DNA of 64,000 nucleotides from Geothrix oryzisoli. GTDB taxonomy: Bacteria > Acidobacteriota > Holophagae > Holophagales > Holophagaceae. Position numbers and translations under genes: made by a program. The stretch spans positions 200,019-264,018 of the forward strand of contig NZ_JAKZLB010000002.1 in the NCBI RefSeq assembly GCF_022808865.1, given 5' to 3'. Below, in pieces: positions 1-11,877 of this stretch (position 1 is its first letter; the number at the start of each line of letters is the position of its first letter). A model generated the notes under the pieces. That model did not search any database. It had not been told where the DNA came from and saw only the letters and a list, made by a program, of their open reading frames with translations.

Positions 1-1164
1 CATGAGCAGCACCTCGGCGGCCATGAAGGGCAGCTCCTGGGCCAGGCGCGCCTCGATCATCCTGGGGTACACGACGAGGCCCGACGCCACGTTGCGGAAG
101 AGCACCAGAATGGCGTCCGCGGCCAGCAGGCCCTGGCTGATGGTGAGGCGGCGGTGGGCGCTGTCGTCCAGGGTGCGCTCCATCCACTGGCTGGCGCTGG
201 TCTGGTAGCTGGAGGGCATGAGGCCCAGCACGAAGCGGGCGAGGCTGTTGATGCGCTCACTGCGCATGGGGTTGCGCTTGTAGGGCATGGCGCTGGAACC
301 GATCTGCTTGGACTCGAAGGGCTCCTCGACCTCTTTCAGGTGCTGGAGCAGGCGCAGGTCGCAGGCGAACTTCGAGGCACTGGCCGCGATCCCGCAGAGC
401 ACCTGGCCGATGCGGTCCTCCAGCTTGCGGGTGGCCGTCTGGCCGCTGACGGGAATGGCCGGGAAGCCCACCTTCTCGCAGAAGCGCCGTTCCAGGGCCT
501 CGACCTTGGCGCCGTCGCCCTCGAACAGCTCCAGGAAGCTGGCCTGGGTGCCGGTGGTGCCCTTCACGCCACGCACCGGCGTGGTCCGGATCAGGTGGTC
601 CAGGTCCTCGAGGTCCAGCAGCAGGTCCTGGATCCAGAGCGTCGCCCGCTTGCCCACGGTGGTGGGCTGGGCCGGCTGGAAGTGGGTGAAGCCGAGGGTG
701 GGCTGGTCCTTCCACTGGTCCGCAAACCCGGCCAGGGCCGCGATGACATCCTGGAGGCGGCGGCGGAGCAGGAGGAGGGCCTCCTGGGCGATGAGCAGGT
801 CCCCGTTGTCGGTGACGAAGCAGCTGGTGGCGCCCAGGTGGAGGATGGGCCGGGCACTGGGCGCCTGGTCGCCCCAGGCGTGGATGGCGGCCATGACGTC
901 GTGGCGCAGGGCGGATTCGTGCTTCGCGATGGCGTCCAGGTCCACGGCGTCCTGGGTGGCCTTCAGTTCCGCGATCTGGGCGGCCGTCACCGGCAGGCCC
1001 AGCTCGGCTTCGGCCTCTGCCAGGGCGACCCAGAGCCGGCGCCACACCCGCTGGCGGTACAGCGGCGACAGCAGGCGCACCATGGCCCGGCTGGCGTAGC
1101 GGCTGGCCAGGGGGTGCTCGAATCGCTCCAATTCGGAACCGTCGTGGGGCGGAAGGAAAGGCAT
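1..1164 (-). CDS. purB: Adenylosuccinate lyase, 3' end cut by window edge
   Basis: Catalyses two fumarate-releasing steps of purine synthesis (SAICAR to AICAR, adenylosuccinate to AMP) in the cytoplasm. The minus-strand frame from the ATG at 1164 is open for 388 codons to the left edge, so the C-terminus is missing. The superfamily signature [15 protein letters not shown] lies near residues 285-300, and the family segment with [12 protein letters not shown] lies near residue 110. From memory, the signature and the residues before it look more like the animal/ADSL-type subgroup than the E. coli type. It diverges from glyA, leaving a 117-bp shared upstream region. The short open frames in other phases over this stretch are shadows. 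Confidence 0.95.
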   Translation of the reverse strand, partial: MPFLPPHDGSELERFEHPLASRYASRAMVRLLSPLYRQRVWRRLWVALAEAEAELGLPVTAAQIAELKATQDAVDLDAIAKHESALRHDVMAAIHAWGDQAPSARPILHLGATSCFVTDNGDLLIAQEALLLLRRRLQDVIAALAGFADQWKDQPTLGFTHFQPAQPTTVGKRATLWIQDLLLDLEDLDHLIRTTPVRGVKGTTGTQASFLELFEGDGAKVEALERRFCEKVGFPAIPVSGQTATRKLEDRIGQVLCGIAASASKFACDLRLLQHLKEVEEPFESKQIGSSAMPYKRNPMRSERINSLARFVLGLMPSSYQTSASQWMERTLDDSAHRRLTISQGLLAADAILVLFRNVASGLVVYPRMIEARLAQELPFMAAEVLLM

Positions 1165-1250
1165 GGGAACTCCGGCCCTTCAGTGTCTCACAGGCTCCGA
1201 CCTGTGATCCGGCTCACGAAGTGGCTTCCATGGCCCCTGCGGACCGCGGC

Positions 1251-1256
1251 TAGGAT
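1251..1256 (+). promoter_or_regulatory. Possible -10 element for glyA
   Basis: TAGGAT lies 25 bases upstream of the glyA ATG in the purB-glyA divergent region. No convincing -35 is present at 16-19 bases, so this is only a candidate. Similar TAxxxT hexamers recur shortly upstream of other starts in this window. Confidence 0.3.
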
Positions 1257-1281
1257 AGGGCATTACCCGGGAGTCTCCACC

Positions 1282-2520
1282 ATGTACGAAGTCATCCGAA
1301 CCTCCGACCCCGCTGTGTTCCAGGCTCTGGAACTGGAGGTGCAGCGCCAGCGGCACCATCTGGAACTCATCGCGTCGGAAAACTACGCTTCGCGCGCGGT
1401 GATGCAGAGCATGGGCTCCCACTTCACCAACAAGTACGCGGAGGGCTACCCGGGCAAGCGCTACTACGGGGGCTGCAGCCAGGTCGACATCGTCGAGAAC
1501 CTGGCCCGCGACCGCGCCAAGCAGATCTTCGGCGCCGAGCATGCCAACGTGCAGCCCCACAGCGGGGCCCAGGCCAACATGGCCGTCTACCTCGCCGCCC
1601 TGAAGCCCGGCGACACGGTCATGGGCCTGGACCTGGCCCACGGCGGCCACCTCACCCACGGCCATCCCCTGAACAGCTCGGGCATCCTCTACAAGTTCGT
1701 CCCCTACCACGTGCGCAAGGAAGACGAGCGGGTGGACATGGACGAGGTCCGCGACCTCGCCCGGCAGCACAAGCCGAAGATGATCGTGGTGGGCGCTTCG
1801 GCCTACAGCCGCACCTGGAACTTCCCCCTCTTCCGGGAGATCTGCGACGAGGTGGGCGCCATGCTCATGGTGGACATGGCCCACATCGCCGGCCTGGTGG
1901 CCACGGGCCACCACCCCAGCCCCGTGCCCCACGCGGATTTCGTCACCACCACCACCCACAAGACCCTGCGCGGCCCCCGCGGCGGCATGATCCTGTGCAA
2001 ATCCCAATATGCCAAGGATTTGGACCGTGCCGTCTTCCCGGGCATCCAGGGCGGCCCCCTCATGCACGTCATCGCCGCCAAGGCCGTGGCCCTGCACGAG
2101 ATCATGCAGCCCGAGTTCAAGGCCTACAGTGGCCAGGTGATCCGCAACGCCCACGCCCTGGCCAAGGGCCTCCAGGAGCGCGGCTGGCGCATCGTCAGCG
2201 GCGGCACGGACAACCACCTGTTCCTGGTGGACCTGCGCGACCACGACCTCCTGGGCCACGAAGCCGAGTCCTGCCTCCACCGGGCTGGTATGACCACCAA
2301 CAAGAACGGCATCCCCTTCGATCCCAACCCACCCCTCAAGCCCTCGGGCGTGCGCCTGGGCAGCCCCGCCCTCACCACCCGCGGCATGAAGGAGGAGGAG
2401 ATGGATCAGATCGCCCGCTTCTTCGACGTCACCCTGCGGCACCGGGGCGATGAGAGCACCTTCGCCCGCATCCGCCAGGAGGTCTTCCACCTGACGGATC
2501 AGTTCCCCATCCCTGAATAG
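1282..2520 (+). CDS. glyA: Serine hydroxymethyltransferase
   Basis: PLP enzyme converting serine and tetrahydrofolate to glycine and 5,10-methylene-tetrahydrofolate, the main source of one-carbon units for purines, thymidylate and methionine. The 412-residue product has the usual bacterial length. The PLP-lysine motif [15 protein letters not shown], the N-terminal [13 protein letters not shown] and the C-terminal [13 protein letters not shown] segment are all present. The ATG at 1282 fits the family N-terminus; an upstream extension in the same frame is only antisense purB sequence. It ends at a strong hairpin terminator and stands next to purB, consistent with a shared one-carbon/purine role. 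Confidence 0.97.
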   Translation: MYEVIRTSDPAVFQALELEVQRQRHHLELIASENYASRAVMQSMGSHFTNKYAEGYPGKRYYGGCSQVDIVENLARDRAKQIFGAEHANVQPHSGAQANMAVYLAALKPGDTVMGLDLAHGGHLTHGHPLNSSGILYKFVPYHVRKEDERVDMDEVRDLARQHKPKMIVVGASAYSRTWNFPLFREICDEVGAMLMVDMAHIAGLVATGHHPSPVPHADFVTTTTHKTLRGPRGGMILCKSQYAKDLDRAVFPGIQGGPLMHVIAAKAVALHEIMQPEFKAYSGQVIRNAHALAKGLQERGWRIVSGGTDNHLFLVDLRDHDLLGHEAESCLHRAGMTTNKNGIPFDPNPPLKPSGVRLGSPALTTRGMKEEEMDQIARFFDVTLRHRGDESTFARIRQEVFHLTDQFPIPE

Positions 2521-2546
2521 TCCGTTCACGCCCGAGCGACTCGACC

Positions 2547-2583
2547 ACCGCCAAAACGCCCTGCGTTTTGGCGGTATGTTTTT
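2547..2583 (+). terminator. Rho-independent terminator of glyA
   Basis: Perfect 13-bp inverted repeat (ACCGCCAAAACGC at 2547-2559 and its complement at 2563-2575) with a 3-base loop, followed by a T-rich run. It sits 27 bases after the glyA stop and just before the next start codon. Confidence 0.85.
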
Positions 2584-2594
2584 CGGGGGGTGCC

Positions 2595-3026
2595 ATGCTC
2601 GCCGCAGATGGGTTGTTCGTGTACGGGACGCTTCGGGAAGGTGGGTCGCACCACGGCTGGCTGCTGCGGACCCATCCCGAGGGCCTGACCCGGGCCTGGG
2701 TGGCCGGGCGGCTCTTCCACCTGCCCTCGGGCTACCCGGCCCTGGTGCCCGGACCGGAACCCGCCGTGGCTCCGCCGGGTTCCGGCTGGGTGCGGGGGGA
2801 CTTCGTGGGCTATGACGACGAGCCCGACCTGGACTCGGCCCTGGCCGACCTGGACCCCCTCGAGGGCGTGGAGGAGGGCCTCTTCACCCGCGCCATCCTG
2901 CCCGTGGTCCTCGAGGGGGGCCACCACTACCGCGCCTGGGTCTACGTGTTCCATGTGGAACGCCTGCCCAGACTGGAGCGGGAGGCCCTCGAATTGCCGG
3001 GCGGCGACTGGGCGGTGTACTTCTAG
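2595..3026 (+). CDS. Gamma-glutamylcyclotransferase family protein (YtfP/AIG2-like)
   Basis: A 143-residue protein of the GGCT/AIG2 fold, whose members cyclise gamma-glutamyl groups or act on gamma-glutamylamines; the substrate here is unknown. Near the N-terminus it has the substrate-loop motif LFVYGTLREGG. In the middle it has YDDEPDLDSALADLDPLEG, supplying the acidic region where the catalytic Glu of the family lies. The C-terminus (AWVYVF) matches the closing strand. The ATG at 2595 follows a G-rich Shine-Dalgarno-like run; a longer start at 2568 would fall inside the glyA terminator and is rejected. A parS-like site lies inside its 3' part. Confidence 0.8.
   Translation: MLAADGLFVYGTLREGGSHHGWLLRTHPEGLTRAWVAGRLFHLPSGYPALVPGPEPAVAPPGSGWVRGDFVGYDDEPDLDSALADLDPLEGVEEGLFTRAILPVVLEGGHHYRAWVYVFHVERLPRLEREALELPGGDWAVYF
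2947..2962. other. parS-like ParB-binding site 1
   Basis: TGTTCCATGTGGAACG resembles the bacterial parS consensus TGTTYCACGTGRAACA, with changes at the central dyad (CATG for CACG) and the last base. It lies within the cyclotransferase gene about 6.7 kb from the putative origin. It is the weakest of four such sites and is supported mainly by its company. Confidence 0.5.
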
Positions 3027-3055
3027 CGGCAAGGCCACCCGTCGACCGCGAACAA

Positions 3056-3084
3056 GCAAAGGACCGGCTTTGCCGGTCCTTTGC
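3056..3084. terminator. Bidirectional terminator between cyclotransferase gene and gyrA
   Basis: Perfect 13-bp inverted repeat (GCAAAGGACCGGC, loop TTT, complement) between two convergent genes. A- and T-rich stem ends allow it to act in both directions. It is 30 bases past the cyclotransferase stop and 45 bases past the gyrA stop. Confidence 0.75.
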
Positions 3085-3129
3085 GCGGGGGTCCGGGGGT
3101 GTGCGCGCCAGCGCGGGACCCCTGGAGGA

Positions 3130-5736
3130 TTACAGCCCCAATTTGGGTTGTTCGCCGCTCTCGTCGGGGCCCGGGTGGGCCGCTTCGGCCTCCAGGAGTT
3201 CGTCTTCTTCGTCCAGGGCCATGGCGCTGGCGTCGATCTTGGCCAGGCCCACCACGCGGTCCTCGGCGCTGGCCAGCTTGAGGAGGCCGACCCCCTGGGC
3301 GTTGCGGCCGGTCTTGCGGACCTCGTCGATGAGGAATCGGATGACCATGCCCTCCTGGCTGATGAGGAGGCACCCTTCCCCGGGCTTGACGAGCTTGAAG
3401 CCCACCACCTGGCCGTTGCGGACCCCGGCGCGGATGTTGATGACCCCCGTGCCGCCCCGGCCCTGGAGCCGGTAGTCCTGGAGGAGGCTCCGCTTGCCGT
3501 AGCCCTTCTCGCAGACCGTCAGCAACATGCCGTGATCCTCGGTGCTCTCGTCGGGCTCGACGCCTTCCGGCAGGTCCGGCAGGGGGTCGGCCACTTCCAT
3601 GTCCACGATGTGGTCGCCCTTGGCCAGCTTCATGCCCCGCACGCCCGTGGTGGCTCGACCCGTGGCGCGGACGTCCTCTTCGGGGAAGCGGATGGCCTTG
3701 CCCTGGGCCGTGGCCAGGACGATCTGCTGGGCGCCCGTGGACCGCCGCACCGCCACCAGGCTGTTGCCATCCTCGATGTTGAGGGCGATGAGGCCATTGG
3801 TCCGGATGTTCGAATAGGCCGCCAGGCTGGACTTCTTCACGGTGCCGTCGCTGGTGGCGAAGACCAGGGTCTCGCCTTCGGGGAAGTCCCGCAGGGCCAT
3901 GAGGGTCACCACGTTCTCCCCGTCCTTCAGGGAGATGAGGTTGCGGATGTGCTTGCCCCGGGTGGAGGCGGCGGCTTCCGGAAGGTCGTAAACCTTGAGG
4001 GCGTATACGATACCCTTGTCTGTGAAGGCCATGAGGGTGTCGTGGGCCTTGGTCATGAAGAGCTGCTCGACGAAGTCCTCGTCCTTGGTCTTCATGCCCA
4101 CCTTGCCCTTGCCACCCCGCCGCTGACGGCGGTAGGCGGTGAGGTCCGTGCGCTTGATGTAGCCCGCCTTGGACATGGTGACGACCATGGGATCGTCGGG
4201 CACCACGTCCTCCATGCGGATCTCACCGGAGTAGCCCACGATCTCGGTGCGGCGGTCGTTGCCGAACTGCTCGGCCACCTGCTGGAGCTCTTCCTTGATG
4301 ACCTTCAGGAGCAGGGACTCGTCCGCCAGGATGGCCTTGAGCCGGGCGATGAGCTTTTCGAGTTCGGCCAGCTCGTCGAGGATCTTCTCCCGCTCCAGGC
4401 CGGTGAGGCGCTGCAGCCGCATGTCCAGGATGGCCTGGGCCTGCAGGGCCGAGAGGCAGAGGCTGGGGTCCTTCTTGATCGCAGTGGCCGAGGCGAAGGC
4501 GCCCGCCATGAGGCCGGCCTTGGCCTCCTCGGGGGTCTTGGCGGCCCGGATGAGCTTGATGACCGCGTCCAGGTGATCCAGGGCGATCTTGAGGCCCATG
4601 AGGATGTGGTGGCGGTCCTCGGCCTTCCGCAGCTGGAACAGGGTCCGGCGGGTCACCACCTCGCGGCGGAACCCGATGAACTCCCGCAGCACCTCCCGCA
4701 GGGTGCAGATGCGGGGCTGGCCGTTCACGATGGCCAGCATGGTGATGGGGAAGCTGTTCTGGAGCTGGGTCAGCTGGTAGAGCTGGTTCAGCACGATGTC
4801 GCTGGGCTCGTTCTTCTTCAGCTCCACCACCAGACGGATGCCCTCGCGGTCGGACTCGTCCCGCAGGTCGCTGATGCCGTCGATCTTCTTCTCGCGGACC
4901 AGCTCGGCGATCTTCTCGATGAGGGTGGACTTGTTGACCTGGTAGGGCAGCTCCGTGAAGACCAGCTGCTCGCGGTCGCCCGCGCGCTTGATCTGCTCCA
5001 CGTGGGACTTGGCGCGCACCACGCAGCGGCCGCGGCCCGTGCGGTAGGCCTCCACCACGCCCTCGGTGCCCAGCATGATGCCGCCGCCGGGGAAGTCGGG
5101 GGCCTTGATGTGGGCCATGAGGCCCTCGAGGTCGAGGCTCGGGTGATCGATCAGGTCGACCAGGGCGTGGCAGCACTCCCGCAGGTTGTGGGGGGGGATG
5201 CTGGTGGCCATGCCCACGGCGATGCCCTGGGAGCCATTCACGAGAAGGTTGGGGAAGCGGGCGGGCAGGGTCAGGGGTTCCTGCATGCTGCCGTCGTAGT
5301 TGGGGCCGAAATCCACCGTGTCCTGGTCGATGTCGCCCATCATCTCGTTGGCGAGCCGGGACAGGCGGGCCTCGGTGTAGCGCATGGCGGCGGCGGAATC
5401 GCCGTCGATGGAGCCGAAGTTGCCCTGGCCGTCCACCAGCACGTGGCGCATGGAGAAGGGCTGGGCCATGCGGACGAGGGTGTCGTAGATGGCCGAGTCG
5501 CCGTGGGGATGGTACTTACCCATCACGTCGCCCACGGTGCGGGCCGACTTCTTGTAGGCCCGGTTCCAGTCGTTGCCCGCCTCCTTCATGGCGAACAGCA
5601 CCCGGCGGTGCACCGGCTTGAGGCCGTCGCGGACGTCGGGCAGGGCCCGGCCCACGATGACGCTCATGGCGTAGTCCAGGTAGGACTTCCGCATTTCCTT
5701 TTCAATTTCCAGGGGCTCGATTCGGTTCGGGTTCAT
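3130..5736 (-). CDS. gyrA: DNA gyrase subunit A
   Basis: Cleavage-rejoining subunit of the A2B2 type II topoisomerase that adds negative supercoils. At 868 residues it is normal in length. The catalytic tyrosine is Tyr120 (AAMRYTE). The quinolone-determining region reads [11 protein letters not shown] with Ser81 and Asp85, the usual sensitive residues. A canonical GyrA box QRRGGKG at residues 538-544 marks it as gyrase rather than topoisomerase IV, followed by the beta-pinwheel C-terminal domain and an acidic tail. It lies 54 bp downstream of gyrB in the same orientation, and the gap holds a parS-like site. Read leftward it is co-oriented with replication from the putative origin. Confidence 0.98.
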   Translation of the reverse strand: MNPNRIEPLEIEKEMRKSYLDYAMSVIVGRALPDVRDGLKPVHRRVLFAMKEAGNDWNRAYKKSARTVGDVMGKYHPHGDSAIYDTLVRMAQPFSMRHVLVDGQGNFGSIDGDSAAAMRYTEARLSRLANEMMGDIDQDTVDFGPNYDGSMQEPLTLPARFPNLLVNGSQGIAVGMATSIPPHNLRECCHALVDLIDHPSLDLEGLMAHIKAPDFPGGGIMLGTEGVVEAYRTGRGRCVVRAKSHVEQIKRAGDREQLVFTELPYQVNKSTLIEKIAELVREKKIDGISDLRDESDREGIRLVVELKKNEPSDIVLNQLYQLTQLQNSFPITMLAIVNGQPRICTLREVLREFIGFRREVVTRRTLFQLRKAEDRHHILMGLKIALDHLDAVIKLIRAAKTPEEAKAGLMAGAFASATAIKKDPSLCLSALQAQAILDMRLQRLTGLEREKILDELAELEKLIARLKAILADESLLLKVIKEELQQVAEQFGNDRRTEIVGYSGEIRMEDVVPDDPMVVTMSKAGYIKRTDLTAYRRQRRGGKGKVGMKTKDEDFVEQLFMTKAHDTLMAFTDKGIVYALKVYDLPEAAASTRGKHIRNLISLKDGENVVTLMALRDFPEGETLVFATSDGTVKKSSLAAYSNIRTNGLIALNIEDGNSLVAVRRSTGAQQIVLATAQGKAIRFPEEDVRATGRATTGVRGMKLAKGDHIVDMEVADPLPDLPEGVEPDESTEDHGMLLTVCEKGYGKRSLLQDYRLQGRGGTGVINIRAGVRNGQVVGFKLVKPGEGCLLISQEGMVIRFLIDEVRKTGRNAQGVGLLKLASAEDRVVGLAKIDASAMALDEEDELLEAEAAHPGPDESGEQPKLGL

Positions 5737-5747
5737 GTGTCTTCCGG

Positions 5748-5763
5748 TGTTCTACGTGGAACT
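5748..5763. other. parS-like ParB-binding site 2
   Basis: TGTTCTACGTGGAACT in the gyrB-gyrA intergenic gap keeps the TGTT...ACGTGGAAC frame of parS, with one change breaking the dyad and one at the last base. It is about 3.9 kb from the putative origin and not in coding sequence. Confidence 0.6.
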
Positions 5764-5790
5764 CTGCTCGACATCTTGCAAAAACAGAAC

Positions 5791-8358
<2,568 letters not shown>

Positions 8359-8400
8359 TCACTTGGTTGGGTACGGTGGAATGCGGTGCTGCGGCGCCGA

Positions 8401-9534
8401 TCAGGCGGTGGCGCTGGTGGCGAAACGGACGGGCATGAGGACATAGCGGAAGCTGAAATCCTCGAGGCTGGGGGACATGAAGACGCCCTGGCCGACTTCA
8501 TCCTTGAACTGATAGACCACTTCGTCGCCCGGGAGGCGCTCCAGCAGCTCGGTGAGGTAGTCGATGTTGAAGGCCAGCTCGAAGGGCTGTTCCTCGCCCG
8601 TGAAGGGCAGCGTGGCCTGGTTCACGCCCTCGTCCGGATGCTGGAAGACGGTCCGCAGGCTGGGGAATTCGTAGAACAGGCGCACGTTCTTGTTGTAGTC
8701 GTCCTTCTTCAGCCCCACGAAGCGCAGGGTGCGCAGGAAGACCTCGCGGTCCATGATCACGCGCTTGGGCAGCTCCGCAGGCAGCACCTTCTCGTAGGCC
8801 GGGTAGTTGCCCGTGACGAGGCGGGTGCTGAACTTCAGGCCCGGCTGATCCAGGAAGAGCGTGGTGCCGTCCCAGCAGAGCTCCACCTCGCCCTCGTCGC
8901 CCAGCAGGGTGGGGATGAGGTCCAGGGCCCGCTTGGGGACGATGAGGCGCACTTCGTCCTTCAGGTTCGTGTCGCAGGGCACCTCGGCCACGGCGAGGCG
9001 GAATCCGTCCGTGGAGACCACACGCACGTGGTGCTTCGAAAGGTGCACCAGCACGGCCGACAGGGTGGGCTTGGTGGCGTCCTTGCTGACGGCAATGGAG
9101 CCCAGCTGGATGGCCCGCTTGAACCGGAGCACGGGGATCTTCACCACGGGAAGCTGTTTGCCGGGCCCTGGGAGCTCCGGGAAGCCCTCCCCGGGCTGGA
9201 TGTTGTGCTCGGAGTTCATGCCCTTGGCGCGGAGCCACAGACGGCCCCCGGCGTCCGGGCATTCGAGGCTGAGGATCCCTTCGGGAAACACCCGCACCGT
9301 TTCGATGAACTTCTTGCCGGGTACGGCCATGGTCCACTCGCCCTGGCCTTCGCCCGGCACTGTGGCCTCAAAGGCCAGCTCCATGTCCGTGGCCTTGAGG
9401 ATGACCTCCTTCGGCCGCACGTCCACGAGGATGTGCTGGAGGATGGGCAAGGTGACCCGGCGGTCCAAGGCGTGCTTCAGAATCCCCAGGGTGCGATCCA
9501 GACGATCCTTGGAAACCTGTAACTGAAGACTCAT
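8401..9534 (-). CDS. dnaN: DNA polymerase III beta subunit (sliding clamp)
   Basis: Ring-shaped clamp that tethers polymerase III to DNA and docks other replication and repair proteins. The 377-residue length equals the three-domain bacterial clamp. The N-terminus has LDRTLGILKHALDRR, and the C-terminus has YVLMPVR, the family hydrophobic-pocket ending (M-P-M/V-R), followed by a short extra tail. The ATG at 9534 is preceded by GGTGA. It follows dnaA on the same strand, across the putative origin. Confidence 0.96.
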   Translation of the reverse strand: MSLQLQVSKDRLDRTLGILKHALDRRVTLPILQHILVDVRPKEVILKATDMELAFEATVPGEGQGEWTMAVPGKKFIETVRVFPEGILSLECPDAGGRLWLRAKGMNSEHNIQPGEGFPELPGPGKQLPVVKIPVLRFKRAIQLGSIAVSKDATKPTLSAVLVHLSKHHVRVVSTDGFRLAVAEVPCDTNLKDEVRLIVPKRALDLIPTLLGDEGEVELCWDGTTLFLDQPGLKFSTRLVTGNYPAYEKVLPAELPKRVIMDREVFLRTLRFVGLKKDDYNKNVRLFYEFPSLRTVFQHPDEGVNQATLPFTGEEQPFELAFNIDYLTELLERLPGDEVVYQFKDEVGQGVFMSPSLEDFSFRYVLMPVRFATSATA

Positions 9535-9775
9535 GAATCACCCTTGATGATGCTGAAGCCCAGGACAACCTGTGGAAAGACGTCTCAAAGCCCTATCCTA
9601 CCGGAGTTTCCCTGCATGGGACAGGCTGTGGAGAACCCCTGGGGAGGTGTGGAACGAGGGGGTTTTGCGGGATTCCGGGAGGGGCTGGGGGGGGCCTGTG
9701 GATTCCCGGGGGTCCCTGCCTGTGGAAAAAGATGCAACCCTTTTTTAATCAATGAATGCTATTCAGGAGGGCCTG
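9535..9775. other. Putative chromosomal origin of replication (oriC)
   Basis: The dnaA-dnaN spacer holds five same-orientation DnaA-box-like nonamers beginning TGTGGA: 9571, 9627, 9648 (TGTGGAACG), 9697 and 9721. A sixth, TGTGGAATT, lies at 9784 inside the dnaA 3' end. The classical box in this orientation is TGTGGATAA. Next to the last spacer box is the most AT-rich stretch here (about 9738-9763, starting TTTTTTAATCAATGAATG), a candidate unwinding element that overlaps the dnaA stop. The rpmH-dnaA spacer has no comparable boxes. Confidence 0.75.
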
Positions 9776-11131
9776 GACCATCCTGTGGAATTCGGAATCG
9801 CGCTTCATCCGTTCCCGCACGGAATCAATGGCGTTCATGACGGTGGAGTGGTGCATGCTAAACGACCGCCCGATGTCCGTGAACGGTGCGGAGGCGATCT
9901 CCCGGGCCAGGTACATGGCCACCTGGCGGGGCACGAGCACGGCCTGCTGCCGCGAGCGCTTCTTCATCAGGTCCTGGAAGGACAGGTTGAAGGTCTCGGC
10001 GGTCATGCGGTAGATCCGCTCCGGGGGGACGGCCGCCGTGGGCTCTTCGCCGCTCTGGCCCTGGAAGGCTGCATGGGCCACTTCCAGGGTGGGGGGGATG
10101 CCGATGAGGCTCGCCTGGAAGATGACGCGGGTGAGGAAGCCCTCCAGATCGCGCACACTGCCCTTGGCCTTGTGGGCGATGAAGGTGAGCACATCCTCGG
10201 GGATGGGGGGGACGTTCGTGAAGTCCGCATCCTCGAGCTTCTTCTTCAGGATGGCGATGCGCGTCTCGAAGTCCGGGGGCTGGATGTCCGCCGTGAGGCC
10301 CCACTTGAAGCGGGTGATGAGCCGCTCGTGGCAGCCCTCCAGGCGCTGGGGCGGCTTGTCCGACGTGAGGACAATCTGTTTCCCGTGCTGGAGCAGGTAC
10401 TCCAGGATGTAGAAGATCTCCTCCTGCGTGCGCTCCATCTTGCCGAGGGTCTGCACGTCGTCCAGCAGCAGCACATCGTTCTGCTGGTACTTCTTCCGCA
10501 TGGGCTCGGTGTTCTTGGCCTTGATGGCCACGGTGAGCTCGTTGAAGAAGTTGTCGACCTTGAGGTAGGCCACGCGGAGCTTGGGATTGCGCGCCAGCAG
10601 GCCCTTGCCGATACCCACCATGAGGTGGGTCTTACCGAGGCCCGCGCCGCCGTAGATGAACAGCGGGTTCATGCTGAGGGGCGTGGCGGCCTTGCCGTAG
10701 CTGTCCACCACCGCCTTGGCCGCCGCGAAGGCCAGCTGGCTGCCGGGCCCCACCACGAAACGATCCAGGGTGTAGCGGTTGAAGAGGTAGGGGAACGAGG
10801 TGTTGGGCGGCTCCACCAGGGCCGCATGGCCGCCGGATTCGCCCTTCCGGGGCGCCGCCTTCGGCTCCACCGCGGGAATGCCGGTCACCTGGAACACCAG
10901 CTGGAGGTCCGCAAGCCCGCCCTGCGCCAGGGCGTCGTTGAATTCCTCGGGCAGCTGCTGCTCGATCCAGAGTTTCGCGGCGGCGCTGGGGACCTGGATC
11001 CACAGCGTTCCGTCCTCGACCTTCAGGGGCGCGCAGGGGGCGATCCACTCCTTGAAGCTGGCTTCGGGAAGCTGCTTGGACAGCCCGAGTCGGATGGTGT
11101 CCCAGAGGGCGGCGGGATCGGCGGAGCGCAT
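9749..11131 (-). CDS. dnaA: Chromosomal replication initiator DnaA
   Basis: AAA+ initiator that binds oriC boxes, melts DNA and loads helicase. The 460 residues comprise domain I (1-80), a short linker, the AAA+ domain with Walker [10 protein letters not shown] (161-169), Walker B LLLDDVQ (221-227) and the sensor/arginine region LITRFKWG (271-278), then domain IV. The DNA-contact loop of domain IV is unusual: [12 protein letters not shown] replaces the common GGRDHTTV and is one residue shorter. The ATG at 11131 has GGTGA upstream; the in-frame extension to 11458 overlaps rpmH and lacks domain I similarity. It diverges from rpmH. Confidence 0.97.
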   Translation of the reverse strand: MRSADPAALWDTIRLGLSKQLPEASFKEWIAPCAPLKVEDGTLWIQVPSAAAKLWIEQQLPEEFNDALAQGGLADLQLVFQVTGIPAVEPKAAPRKGESGGHAALVEPPNTSFPYLFNRYTLDRFVVGPGSQLAFAAAKAVVDSYGKAATPLSMNPLFIYGGAGLGKTHLMVGIGKGLLARNPKLRVAYLKVDNFFNELTVAIKAKNTEPMRKKYQQNDVLLLDDVQTLGKMERTQEEIFYILEYLLQHGKQIVLTSDKPPQRLEGCHERLITRFKWGLTADIQPPDFETRIAILKKKLEDADFTNVPPIPEDVLTFIAHKAKGSVRDLEGFLTRVIFQASLIGIPPTLEVAHAAFQGQSGEEPTAAVPPERIYRMTAETFNLSFQDLMKKRSRQQAVLVPRQVAMYLAREIASAPFTDIGRSFSMHHSTVMNAIDSVRERMKRDSEFHRMVQALLNSIH

Positions 11132-11363
11132 GAGTTCACCGGGTGCGGTGGTGGGGGCGGCTGTCGTGGCGGGGCGCGCAGGCGCGCAACATCGGGGGCG
11201 GGCATCGCACGCCACCGGCCACGGGAGACTCGCGGGGAGGACCCCAAATCTAGCACCCCGGGGGGTGGATGGGACGATGGAATTGGCCTTGAGCGGGAGC
11301 CCCACCGCTGATACCCTCGAAGGTTCGTCCTCCTCCCCGGGAGGGGACCCCCGAGGTGGAACC

Positions 11364-11498
11364 ATGAAGCGCACCTTCCAGCCCAACAATCGCCGCCGCG
11401 CGAAGACGCACGGCTTCCTGAGCCGGATGAAGACCAAGAACGGCCGCCTGGTGCTCAAGCGCCGTCGCGCGAAGGGCCGCCACGTCCTGGCGGTCTGA
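11364..11498 (+). CDS. rpmH: 50S ribosomal protein L34
   Basis: A 44-residue, very basic protein of the large ribosomal subunit. It starts [18 protein letters not shown] and ends in the typical [13 protein letters not shown]-type tail. The ATG at 11364 follows GAGGTGG. It heads the conserved rpmH-rnpA-yidC-jag-mnmE run that borders dnaA in many bacteria. Confidence 0.98.
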   Translation: MKRTFQPNNRRRAKTHGFLSRMKTKNGRLVLKRRRAKGRHVLAV

Positions 11499-11508
11499 CG
11501 CCGGTCCC

Positions 11509-11877
11509 GTGATCTTCAAGGGCCGCTTCCGTACGGTCCGCCAGCGGGACCACGCGGTACCCACGCCCCTGCCCCGGCCGCTGCTGGGGCATGAGGCGTA
11601 TCTGGACATCCGCGCCTGGCGCCGCTCCGGCGAACCCGGCCCACTCCTGCTCGTCACCTCGCCCCGGAAGACCGGTCCGGCCGTCCGCCGCAACCGCTTC
11701 CGCCGCCAGGTCCGCATGGCCTTCCTGTCGCTTTCCGGGCGACTCACCGGCCAGTCCTGGGTGGTCTGGGTGCGTCCCGCGCGGAACGCACCCCCCCTCG
11801 ACCGGCTCACCTTCCGGGACATCGAGGACCAGCTCGGGCTGGCCCTGCGCCGTCTCCCCCCCACGGACACGCCATGA
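11509..11877 (+). CDS. rnpA: Ribonuclease P protein component
   Basis: Basic protein cofactor of RNase P, which removes the 5' leader from pre-tRNAs. The 122-residue product has the conserved RNR motif region (AVRRNRFRRQVR, near residues 58-69) and a late FRDIEDQLGLAL helix. The start is a GTG at 11509, eleven bases after the rpmH stop. Its stop overlaps the yidC start (ATGA), so the two are translationally coupled. The small yidD gene that often sits between rnpA and yidC is absent. Confidence 0.93.
   Translation: MIFKGRFRTVRQRDHAVPTPLPRPLLGHEAYLDIRAWRRSGEPGPLLLVTSPRKTGPAVRRNRFRRQVRMAFLSLSGRLTGQSWVVWVRPARNAPPLDRLTFRDIEDQLGLALRRLPPTDTP

Noticed and set aside
11132-11458. N-terminal extension of dnaA by 109 codons
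   Set aside because: It would overlap rpmH on the other strand and precede domain I with unrelated sequence; ATG 11131 has GGTGA upstream.
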